From an uncultured Dialister sp. (GTDB lineage: Bacteria > Bacillota > Negativicutes > Veillonellales > Dialisteraceae), in contig OMVW01000013.1 in NCBI GenBank assembly GCA_900314595.1, forward strand, positions 1 to 37,358: 37,358 nt of DNA, written 5' to 3'. The position numbers and the translations under genes were made by a program. The notes beneath the pieces are model-generated. The model made no database searches. It had not been told where the DNA came from and was given only the letters and a program-made list of their open reading frames with translations. This document shows, in pieces, positions 31,333 through 37,358 of the stretch. Position 1 is the stretch's first letter; each line of letters opens with the position of its first letter.

Positions 31333-31512
31333 TTCCGTGTAAAAAGCTGTACATCGGGGTTAATGGTTAATCGTCGGGCGGCTTTGTTCCTAAAGGAAAC
31401 TGTCTTACGGGAAACTGTACATTGAGGTTAATAGTTAATCACCGGGCGGCTTTAGTCCAAAAGGAAACTGTCACACTGGAAAACTGTGCATTGGGGTTAA
31501 TGGTTAATGGCC
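31333..31512 (+). repeat. 68-69-bp tandem repeats, locus 4 (about three units)
   Basis: ACATnGnGGTTAAT recurs at 31351 and 31419, with GCATTGGGGTTAAT at 31488 (spacing 68 and 69 bp). Units share CCnAAAGGAAACTG and GGGCGGCTTT. The last unit runs straight into composite repeat D, as at locus 3. Confidence 0.7.
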
Positions 31513-31743
31513 AAAAGATGTGAAGCAGATGATGGGCTGACTGACGAAAGATTCCGGGACAATTGCCTCTATCGGTACGCGAAAAGGCTCCCCTCGCGAG
31601 GGGAGCTGTCACGAAGTGACTGAGGGGACGGCCTGCACATATGAGAAAAAATTCAGCCGGCACAATCGGGAGCCAAAGGCCCCATATATACTCTGCGGCC
31701 GTCAGGCCGCCACCTTCACGGGCCACGGAGCACGGACCACGAC
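31513..31743. repeat. Composite repeat D, copy 2, ending in AHE-24
   Basis: Nearly the same sequence as 30174-30417, in the same direction: GAAGCAGATGATGG, CTGACTGACGAAAG, the CTCCCCTCGCGAGGGGAG palindrome, CTGTCACGAAGTGACTG and GGGAGCCAAAGGCCCC. AHE-24 (31679-31743, minus) has hairpin GCGGCC / GGCCGC (31695-31710) and units of GTGGTCC type. Confidence 0.75.
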
Positions 31744-31784
31744 TGGGATAGATATAAAAGTCGGTCATCACCTGTATGAGCCAG

Positions 31785-31883
31785 GGCCCCATACATACTT
31801 CGCCCGTCAGGGTACACCTTCACGAATCACGAACCACGAACCACGACCCACGAATCACGACCCACGAATCACGACCACGACAA
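31785..31883 (-). repeat. AHE-25: longest 7-bp array (about nine units) with a decayed hairpin
   Basis: On the minus strand GTGGTCG, GTGATTC, GTGGGTC, GTGATTC, GTGGGTC, GTGGTTC, GTGGTTC, GTGATTC, GTGAAGG precedes an imperfect hairpin (CCCTGACGGGCG) and AGTATGTATGGGGC. Confidence 0.65.
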
Positions 31884-31914
31884 ATGACAAAAACCGTAGG
31901 CCAGGACAGTTTCT

Positions 31915-32006
31915 CCCCCCCATATATACTTTCGCCGCGAAGCGGCGCACCTTCCCGACTACCCCGAGATTCCCGATAACCCCGACATCCCCGATTCAAA
32001 AGTTGC
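31915..32006 (-). repeat. AHE-26: 9-bp array plus hairpin
   Basis: On the minus strand AACTTTTGAATCGGGG begins units TCGGGGATG, TCGGGGTTA, TCGGGAATC, TCGGGGTAG, TCGGGAAGG; hairpin CGCCGC / GCGGCG (31933-31947) is followed by AAAGTATATATGGGG. Confidence 0.7.
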
Positions 32007-32051
32007 TTCACCTCCAGCTTCCTTTTCAATGTATAATCTGCTCTGCCAGAA

Positions 32052-32114
32052 TCTCCATATATACTCCGCCCGCAGGGCGCACCTTCACGAATCACGAACC
32101 ACGAATCACGACTA
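32052..32114 (-). repeat. AHE-27: 7-bp array plus short hairpin
   Basis: On the minus strand GTGATTC, GTGGTTC, GTGATTC, GTGAAGG leads to CGCCC / GGGCG (32067-32079) and AGTATATATGGAG. It is the last repeat before the guaB promoter. Confidence 0.65.
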
Positions 32115-32238
32115 TGCCCGATGACACAAATCGTAAAAATCGATGATGACCAACCCCCATATTTCCCCTTCCCTGACGGCCGATTTTACGCTATAATGAT
32201 AAAAATATAACAGGTTTTGCCCAATGAGAAAGAGGGGC

Positions 32239-32267
32239 TTGACCCTTTGTTGAAAAAGGTGTATAGT
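32239..32267 (+). promoter_or_regulatory. Promoter of guaB
   Basis: TTGACC (32239-32244) and TATAGT (32262-32267) with a 17-bp spacer. The leader of about 45 nt is too short for a guanine riboswitch and I see none. Confidence 0.7.
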
Positions 32268-32319
32268 ATCCTTTAACCATCAATCTGTTATTGAAATTTT
32301 TCTATTTAAGGAGGAAATA

Positions 32320-33825
32320 ATGGCAACCTACATCAATGAACCGGCACATACCTTTAATGAATACCTTCTCATCCCGGGTTATTCCGGAACCAACTGCATT
32401 CCTGCAAATGTTTCCCTGAAAACCCCGCTGGTTAAATTCAAAAAAGGTGAAAAGCCGGCCATTACCCTGAACATCCCTATGGTTTCTGCTATCATGCAGG
32501 CCGTATCCGGTGAAAAACTGGCCGTAGAACTGGCCAGAAACGGCGGCGTTTCTTTTATCTATGGTTCCCAGACTCCTGAAGAAGAAGCAGCCATGGTTGC
32601 CAGAGTCAAAGCAAAGAAAGCAGGCTTCGTGCCCAGCGATTCCAACCTTTCCCCTGAAAATACCCTCGCTGATGTCCTCGCACTGAAGAGAAAGACCGGT
32701 CATTCCACCATTGCCATTACCGAAGACGGCACGGCAAACGGCAAACTGGTCGGCATCGTTTCCAGCCGTGACTATCGCGTGAGCCGCATGAATATTTCCG
32801 AAAAGGTCAAATTCTTCATGACCCCGGTAGACAAGCTGGTCAAGGCTAAATACGGCATCTCCCTTTCCGAAGCCAATGACCTGATCTGGGACAAAAAGAT
32901 CAATTCCCTGCCAGTCCTCTATGAAGACGGCCGTCTCTATGGTTTCGTATTCCGCAAAGACTACGATTCCCATCAGGAAAACCCGAATGAACTGCTGGAC
33001 GACCAGAAACGTTTCATCGTAGGTGCAGGCATCAATTCCCGCGATTATGAAGAACGGGTTCCGAAACTGGTAGAAGCAGGAGCAGACGTACTCTGCATCG
33101 ATTCCTCCGAAGGCTTCTCCGAATGGCAGAAGATCACCCTGAACTGGATTCATAAGAAATACAATGGCAAAGTCAGAGTCGGCGCAGGCAATGTAGTCGA
33201 CCGTGACGGATTCCTGTTCCTCGCCAGAGCAGGCGCAGATTTCGTCAAAGTAGGTATCGGCGGCGGCTCTATCTGCATTACCCGTGAAACAAAGGGTATC
33301 GGCCGCGGCCAGGCCACTGCCCTCATCGAAGTATGCCAGGCCAGAGATGAATATTTCAAGGAAACCGGCATTTACGTACCGGTATGCTCCGACGGCGGTA
33401 TTGTTTATGATCACCACATCACCCTGGCTCTTGCCATGGGCGCAGATTTCGTCATGCTGGGCCGCTACTTCGCCCGTTTCGAAGAATCCCCGTCCCAGAA
33501 GAGAACCGTCAACGGCATGGTGGTCAAGGAATACTGGGGCGAAGGTTCCAACCGTGCAAGAAACTGGGGACGCTACGATCTGGACGGCTCCAAGAAACTG
33601 GCCTTCGAAGAAGGCGTTGACTCCTACGTTCCTTACGCCGGTCCGCTGAAAGAAAACGTGGAAAAGACCTGCGCAAAGATCAAAGCCACCATGTGCAACT
33701 GCGGTGCAGTCACCATTCCTGAACTCCAGCAGAAGGCAAAACTCACCCTCGTCTCCGCAACCTCCATCGTAGAAGGCGGCGCACATGACGTTATCCGGAA
33801 AGAAAAAGACGGCTCCGACCGCTGA
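32320..33825 (+). CDS. guaB: IMP dehydrogenase
   Basis: GuaB oxidises IMP to XMP with NAD+, the first committed step to GMP. The 501-residue protein has a TIM barrel with an inserted CBS pair (about residues 95-215; LVGIVSSRDYRVSR, KKINSLPVLYEDGRLYGFV). The catalytic cysteine lies in VGIGGGSICITRETKGIGRG, the phosphate-binding region in CSDGGIVYDHH, and the mobile flap near EYWGEGSNRARNWGRY. The N-terminus (HTFNEYLLIPGYS) is of the divergent type found in some anaerobic Firmicutes. AAGGAGG lies 7 nt before the ATG. Single gene with promoter and terminator. Confidence 0.95.
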   Translation: MATYINEPAHTFNEYLLIPGYSGTNCIPANVSLKTPLVKFKKGEKPAITLNIPMVSAIMQAVSGEKLAVELARNGGVSFIYGSQTPEEEAAMVARVKAKKAGFVPSDSNLSPENTLADVLALKRKTGHSTIAITEDGTANGKLVGIVSSRDYRVSRMNISEKVKFFMTPVDKLVKAKYGISLSEANDLIWDKKINSLPVLYEDGRLYGFVFRKDYDSHQENPNELLDDQKRFIVGAGINSRDYEERVPKLVEAGADVLCIDSSEGFSEWQKITLNWIHKKYNGKVRVGAGNVVDRDGFLFLARAGADFVKVGIGGGSICITRETKGIGRGQATALIEVCQARDEYFKETGIYVPVCSDGGIVYDHHITLALAMGADFVMLGRYFARFEESPSQKRTVNGMVVKEYWGEGSNRARNWGRYDLDGSKKLAFEEGVDSYVPYAGPLKENVEKTCAKIKATMCNCGAVTIPELQQKAKLTLVSATSIVEGGAHDVIRKEKDGSDR

Positions 33826-33844
33826 TTTTCCTCACCAAAAATGT

Positions 33845-33889
33845 AAAAAAGCTGTGGAAACAGAAAAATCCTGTTTCCACAGCTTTTTT
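33845..33889. terminator. Bidirectional terminator between guaB and the folT-like gene
   Basis: AAAAAAGCTGTGGAAACAG pairs perfectly with CTGTTTCCACAGCTTTTTT. T-runs on both strands suit the convergent genes on each side. Confidence 0.9.
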
Positions 33890-33924
33890 GATGGCCGCTG
33901 CTTTGCCGCTGTTTTTCTATGATC

Positions 33925-34440
33925 TTACCTGCCCACGGCCAGCAGGGATATCCACCGGTAGGCCTTCTTATATATCAGAAGGAAAAGACCCACTTCCATA
34001 GGGAAACAGATCAGATTCTTGATCAGTCGTCCCAGAAAAATGGCAGAAGCCGCCTTGTCATAGTAAAGTACTAGCCACAGGGTATTAAGCCCCAGGTGGA
34101 TCAAGACCATAATGACAAGGAACGGAATACACACATAGGGAAAGGTGATTTTCCTTCTGTAGAAGAAATAGCCGAAAATGAAGCCTGTAAGGAAATCGGA
34201 CAGGGTAAAGCCGGGGAAAAATATGCTTGTCCCCACAAGAGCCGTGCCGATCAGGTTATCCAGCGCCCCCACCAGCCCCGCTTTCCATGGCCCATAGAGG
34301 GCCCCTGCCAGAGCCAGGGGCAGGAAACCGAAGGTAATCCTCACAAAAGGTGTCTGTATGGCAAAGACATAGGACAGAAGCACTGCCAGTGCCGTAAGAA
34401 TTCCCAGAACCACCATTTCCTTTTCTCTATTTTTATGCAT
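33925..34440 (-). CDS. folT: ECF transporter S component, folate family (FolT-like)
   Basis: The 171-residue membrane protein fits the S component of an ECF vitamin importer, with about five to six helices and ECF_S motifs PFVRITFGFLPLALAGALYG and GALDNLIGT. The frame is open to 34602, but that extension is the riboswitch. AAGGAGG precedes the ATG at 34440 (MHKNREKEMVVLGILTALAV). A THF riboswitch directly upstream gives the substrate: reduced folate or a relative. It works with a shared energising module (EcfT and two ATPases), which is not in this window. Confidence 0.88.
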   Translation of the reverse strand: MHKNREKEMVVLGILTALAVLLSYVFAIQTPFVRITFGFLPLALAGALYGPWKAGLVGALDNLIGTALVGTSIFFPGFTLSDFLTGFIFGYFFYRRKITFPYVCIPFLVIMVLIHLGLNTLWLVLYYDKAASAIFLGRLIKNLICFPMEVGLFLLIYKKAYRWISLLAVGR

Positions 34441-34458
34441 TATAAAAAGACCTCCTTC

Positions 34459-34493
34459 ATGCAGAGCTGCATGGAAAGGGGTCTCCATGCAGC
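34459..34493 (-). promoter_or_regulatory. Alternative hairpins of the folT expression platform
   Basis: Two hairpins compete: TCCATGCAGC / GCTGCATGGA (34484-34493 with 34466-34475) and ATGCAG / CTGCAT (34459-34464 with 34467-34472). The first shares bases with the 3' strand of riboswitch helix P1; the second abuts the AAGGAGG ribosome site at 34451-34457. Control of translation start is the likely mode. Confidence 0.5.
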
Positions 34494-34612
34494 AGCGGGA
34501 TGCAGCACAGGCACCGCAAGCTTCTGCTTTTCGTCCGGATGACAACTCCCCGTTCATCCGGCACTGGAGGAAAAGGACCAGCCTTTTCCTGCGCACCTGC
34601 ACTTACTCTGCT
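34491..34612 (-). promoter_or_regulatory. THF (tetrahydrofolate) riboswitch
   Basis: On the minus strand the 5' part AGCAGAGTA...GGTGCG and the 3' part TTGCGGTG...GCATCCCGCT match the conserved core of the THF riboswitch (AGAGTA; GCGGTG; GCATCC-GCT). AGCAG/CTGCT forms P1, GCAGG/CCTGT P2, and CCGGATG/CATCCGG an inner arm. It lies between a promoter and a folT-like gene, the usual place for this class. Confidence 0.8.
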
Positions 34613-34630
34613 AACTTATAAATTGGATAC

Positions 34631-34659
34631 AGTATATCACTGCAGTGGAAAAATTGCAA
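34631..34659 (-). promoter_or_regulatory. Promoter of the folT-like gene
   Basis: TTGCAA (34654-34659) and TATACT (34631-34636) with a 17-bp spacer on the minus strand, about 20 bp before the riboswitch. Confidence 0.65.
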
Positions 34660-34661
34660 TC

Positions 34662-34689
34662 AAAAAAGCCGCCCCTAAGGCAGCTTTTT
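34662..34689 (-). terminator. Terminator of greA-lysS
   Basis: On the minus strand AAAAAGCTGCC pairs with GGCGGCTTTTTT around TTAGG. It lies about 20 bp after the lysS stop and abuts the folT promoter. Confidence 0.85.
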
Positions 34690-34707
34690 GATTAGTTACG
34701 CCATGGA

Positions 34708-36642
34708 TTAATAAAGTTTGGCACCGGCAGGGATATGACGGTCTACCATGAGGAGGTGAAGCTTTTCTTCCCCTTCTTCTTTATGAATGGCAGAGAGGAG
34801 CATGCCGCAGGAGTCGATGCCCATCATCTTTCTTGGCGGCAGGTTCACGATGGCAATCAGTGTCTTTCCTACCAGTTCTTCCGGTTCATAGTAGGCATGA
34901 ATGCCGGAGAGAATGATGCGGTCTTCTCCTGTGCCGTCGTCCAGAGTGAACTTCAGGAGCTTCTTGCTCTTGGGCACTGCTTCGCAGGCCTTGACTTTGA
35001 CAGCGCGGAAATCAGACTTGCTGAAGGTATCAAAATCCACATAGTCCTTGAAGAGCGGTTCGATTTCTACTTTGGAGAAGTCGATAGGTTCATCATCTGC
35101 TTCTTTGGCCAGTCTTTCAGCTTCCTGGGCCGTCTTCTTTTCCAGTGCTGTTTCCGGTTTCATGGCCGGGAAGAGGAGGACGTCGCGGATAGAAGCGGAG
35201 TTGGTCATAAGCATGAAGAGACGGTCGAGGCCGATGCCCAGTCCACCGGTTGGCGGCATGCCGTATTCCAGAGCGGTCAGGAAATCTTCATCAATCGGAT
35301 GCGCTTCGTCGTCGCCGTGCTTTCTTTCCTCCACCTGCAGTTCGAACCGTTTTCTCTGGTCAATGGGATCATTTAATTCGGAGAAGCCATTTGCCAGTTC
35401 GCGGCCATAAATGTAGGATTCGAAACGGATGGTGTAGCGCGGATCTTTCGGGTCCAGTTTGGAGAGAGGAGATACTTCGATCGGATGCTTTGTGATATGC
35501 ACCGGCTGAATCAGGTGTTCTTCCACATAGGCATCAAAGCATTCGGAAAGAATCTTGCCGAAGCCGTCGTATTCGCCGTATTCCACATGGAGCTTGTCTG
35601 CAATGGCTCTGGCGTCTTCGATGGTCTGGCAGGCATCAAAGTCTTCGCCGGTGTATTTTTTCACAGCTTCAGCCATGGTAAGCCGCGGCCATGGCGGAGT
35701 AACGTCGATTTCCGTATCTTCATAGGTAAATTTCATGGAACCGTAGGAAGCCATAGCGCAGGCAGCCACGATCTGTTCTGTCTGGTTAATGACATCTTCG
35801 ATATCACCATAGGCCTGGTAAGTTTCGATGGCAGTGAATTCCGGATTATGACGGGTGTCCATGCCTTCATTTCTGAAGTTTCTGGTAATTTCAAAAATCC
35901 GTTCATAGCCGCCGACCAGCAGTCTCTTCAGGTACAGTTCCGGGGCAATGCGCAGGTACATGGTCATATCCAGGGCATTGAAATGGGTAGTGAAGGGTTT
36001 TGCATTGGCTCCGCCGTAAAGAGGCTGGAGTACCGGGGTTTCCACTTCCAGGAAACCATTGTCCGTGTACCATTTGCGGATAGCGCCCATCATGGCCGCT
36101 CTCTTGATGAAGGTTTCGCGGACTTCCGGATTCATGATGAGATCCAGGTATCTCTGGCGATAGCGCTGTTCCTTGTCAGTGAGGCCATGCCATTTTTCCG
36201 GCAGCGGACGGAGGGACTTGGAGAGCATTTCGAAATGGAGGACCCTGACGGTGAGTTCTCCGGTATGGGTGGTGAAGACAGTGCCTTCCACGCCCAGGAT
36301 ATCACCGATATCTACCAGTTTGAAAAGAGCCCATTCATTTTCCGGCAGTTCATCTCTTCTGAAATAAATCTGCATATCACCGCTCTGGTCGCGAAGCACG
36401 CAGAAAGCGGTCTTGCCCTGGCCGCGGCGGATCATGAGACGGCCGGCAATGCGAACGCGGGTTTCTTCTTTTTCCAGCTGCTCTGCATGGACGCGGATAT
36501 CGGACGCATGATGGTCCCAGGCAAATTTATGGCCGTAAGGCTCTACGCCGAGGGCACGGATTTTTTCCAGCTTTTCGCGGCGGATGAGCATCTGATCATT
36601 CAGCTTCGGTCCCTGCTGGTTCTGATTCTGTTTCTCTGTCAT
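34708..36642 (-). CDS. lysS: Lysyl-tRNA synthetase (class II) with C-terminal tRNA-binding domain
   Basis: LysRS charges tRNA-Lys. The 644-residue protein has an N-terminal OB-fold anticodon domain (about residues 65-150) and the class II catalytic core: motif 2 FRNEGMDTRHNPEFT and motif 3 GLGIGLDRLFMLM. Typical bacterial LysRS ends near residue 500. Here about 110 more residues follow a charged linker (AEADDEP-like region near 510) and form an EMAPII/Trbp111-like tRNA-binding domain: DFRAVKVKACEAVPKSKKLLKF, ...VNLPPRKMMGIDSCGMLLSA, as at the C-terminus of many MetRS. It starts 30 bp after greA and is probably co-transcribed. Confidence 0.95.
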   Translation of the reverse strand: MTEKQNQNQQGPKLNDQMLIRREKLEKIRALGVEPYGHKFAWDHHASDIRVHAEQLEKEETRVRIAGRLMIRRGQGKTAFCVLRDQSGDMQIYFRRDELPENEWALFKLVDIGDILGVEGTVFTTHTGELTVRVLHFEMLSKSLRPLPEKWHGLTDKEQRYRQRYLDLIMNPEVRETFIKRAAMMGAIRKWYTDNGFLEVETPVLQPLYGGANAKPFTTHFNALDMTMYLRIAPELYLKRLLVGGYERIFEITRNFRNEGMDTRHNPEFTAIETYQAYGDIEDVINQTEQIVAACAMASYGSMKFTYEDTEIDVTPPWPRLTMAEAVKKYTGEDFDACQTIEDARAIADKLHVEYGEYDGFGKILSECFDAYVEEHLIQPVHITKHPIEVSPLSKLDPKDPRYTIRFESYIYGRELANGFSELNDPIDQRKRFELQVEERKHGDDEAHPIDEDFLTALEYGMPPTGGLGIGLDRLFMLMTNSASIRDVLLFPAMKPETALEKKTAQEAERLAKEADDEPIDFSKVEIEPLFKDYVDFDTFSKSDFRAVKVKACEAVPKSKKLLKFTLDDGTGEDRIILSGIHAYYEPEELVGKTLIAIVNLPPRKMMGIDSCGMLLSAIHKEEGEEKLHLLMVDRHIPAGAKLY

Positions 36643-36672
36643 TCCTTAACCTCATTTCCAAAGCATGAAGAA

Positions 36673-37146
36673 TCATTCTTCAATGCTGACAATTTTGTAC
36701 TTCAGGAGTCCCACGGGCGCTTCGACTTCCACAATCTGGCCCACCTTGGCGCCCACAAGGGCACGGCCTACAGGGGATTCATTGGAAATCAGTCCTTTGA
36801 AGGGATCCGATTCGGTAGAGCCGACGATCTTCACCGTCATCCGGCTGCCGTCTTCCGTATCTTCGATTACCACAGTGGAACCTACGTCGATGCGGTTTTT
36901 GGATTTATTTTCAATCACCTTGGCAGTACGGATCTTCTGTTCCAGATCGCTGATTTCACCTTCCAGAAATGCCTGGGCATTCTTTGCTTCATCATATTCG
37001 GAGTTTTCAGAAAGGTCGCCCATGGCGATAGCTTCCTTCAGGCGCTGAGCTACTTCCGCACGTTTGGTGGAACGGAGATAGTCCAGTCTCTCCTTCATTT
37101 TTTCAAGGCCTTCTTTAGTGACCAGAGTACTCTGCACTTCTGCCAT
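36673..37146 (-). CDS. greA: Transcription elongation factor GreA
   Basis: GreA binds the RNA polymerase secondary channel and stimulates cleavage of backtracked RNA. The 157-residue protein has the N-terminal coiled coil with the acidic tip motif GDLSENSEYDEAK and a C-terminal FKBP-like domain (VGSTVVIEDTEDG, SPVGRALVGAKVGQIVEVEAP). AAGGAGAGAG precedes the ATG. greA followed by lysS is a common Firmicute arrangement. Confidence 0.97.
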   Translation of the reverse strand: MAEVQSTLVTKEGLEKMKERLDYLRSTKRAEVAQRLKEAIAMGDLSENSEYDEAKNAQAFLEGEISDLEQKIRTAKVIENKSKNRIDVGSTVVIEDTEDGSRMTVKIVGSTESDPFKGLISNESPVGRALVGAKVGQIVEVEAPVGLLKYKIVSIEE

Positions 37147-37213
37147 AATTGCTCTCTCCTTTTTATTATTAATATATACCTATATAACGGTTTCAAAAAC
37201 AGGTCTGTTTAAT

Positions 37214-37243
37214 AGTATAAAACAGATTCGAAAGGGATGTCAA
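37214..37243 (-). promoter_or_regulatory. Promoter of greA-lysS
   Basis: TTGACA (37238-37243) and TATACT (37214-37219) on the minus strand, 18-bp spacer. The segment TTGACA-CCCTTTCGAATC is present twice in tandem about 25 bp apart, so the upstream copy could be a second -35 or part of an operator. Confidence 0.7.
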
Positions 37244-37246
37244 TGA

Positions 37247-37358
37247 TTTGATTCGAAAGGGTAAGTGTCAAGTTTTCCTCGGTAATTCATTTGACTGTCG
37301 ATGATTACTATCTCCGTGGCTTCGGTTTTATCAGTATTTCTGTATAGCTCTGGCCAGT
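37247..37358. other. Unassigned right edge of the window
   Basis: One minus-strand frame stays open from the edge to 37240 (ending GKLDTYPFESNH), too short to identify. It may be the tail of an upstream gene or chance. I see no tRNA or repeat element here. Confidence 0.2.

Noticed and set aside
31800..31883. Regular CACGAAT-type repeats as a possible CRISPR array
   Set aside because: The period is 7 bp with no spacers of unique sequence, the units vary, and there are no cas genes.
32268..32319. A purine riboswitch before guaB
   Set aside because: The leader is only about 45 nt and lacks the conserved three-way-junction sequence.
32302..33786. A 494-codon minus-strand frame opposite guaB
   Set aside because: GuaB is certain by its motifs; the antisense frame shows no domain.
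35485..37212. A 575-codon plus-strand frame opposite lysS and greA
   Set aside because: Both genes on the minus strand are certain; the long frame is a codon-usage mirror with no domain features.
37247..37358. Right edge as the end of an insertion sequence
   Set aside because: No transposase motif and no terminal repeat pair can be seen in the short stretch available.

Overview
The window looks like chromosome from a diderm Firmicute of the class Negativicutes, with Dialister or a close relative my best guess from overall style rather than any marker gene. Two things point there. An lpxI-lpxB-msbA operon makes and exports lipid A, so the cell has an LPS outer membrane. It sits beside Firmicute-style control elements and gene order: a methionine T-box, a THF riboswitch ahead of a folT-like ECF gene, and a phoH-ybeY-cdd-era-recO block. 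I found no rRNA, tRNA, CRISPR array, phage genes or transposase.

Layout. 1-5.2 kb (minus): msbA, lpxB, lpxI and a Ppx/GppA phosphatase. 5.4-6.8 kb: an SstT-type symporter. 6.9-12.6 kb (minus): phoH, ybeY, cdd, era, a CNNM/CorC-type protein and recO, a housekeeping block for rRNA maturation, nucleotide salvage and repair. 12.7-17.8 kb: a radical SAM protein, NAD synthetase, and a methyltransferase divergent from a His-rich CsoR-type metal regulator. 17.8-21.3 kb: a candidate small RNA, a possibly broken membrane gene, a glutaredoxin-like protein and a DEAD-box-family helicase with a leader attenuator. 22.2-27.9 kb (plus): an arginine operon (M20 deacylase, argF, argC, argB, argD) behind a promoter overlapped by ARG-box-like sites. 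28.5-31.3 kb: T-box and metQ, then a TetR regulator set among repeats. 32.2-37.2 kb: guaB, the folT-like gene with its riboswitch, and greA-lysS, where LysRS carries a C-terminal tRNA-binding domain.

The most unusual content lies between the genes. I count about 27 copies of a modular element, called AHE (array-hairpin element) below. Each has a short tandem array with a strict 7-bp or 9-bp period, a GGGAAGGTG-like junction, a GC-rich hairpin (often GCCGC-TGAT-GCGGC), then a T-rich TTTATATGGGG tail. Several occur as inverted pairs with the arrays outermost, like a miniature element with repeat-array ends. Some overlap gene 3' ends and supply the stop codon, one lies inside the arginine operon, and the 9-bp class has the run pattern of a G-quadruplex. 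A second family of 67-70-bp tandem units occurs at four loci, and a composite of both families flanks the tetR gene as direct repeats. I do not recognise these as a described family. Their repetition is plain in the sequence; their function is inference.
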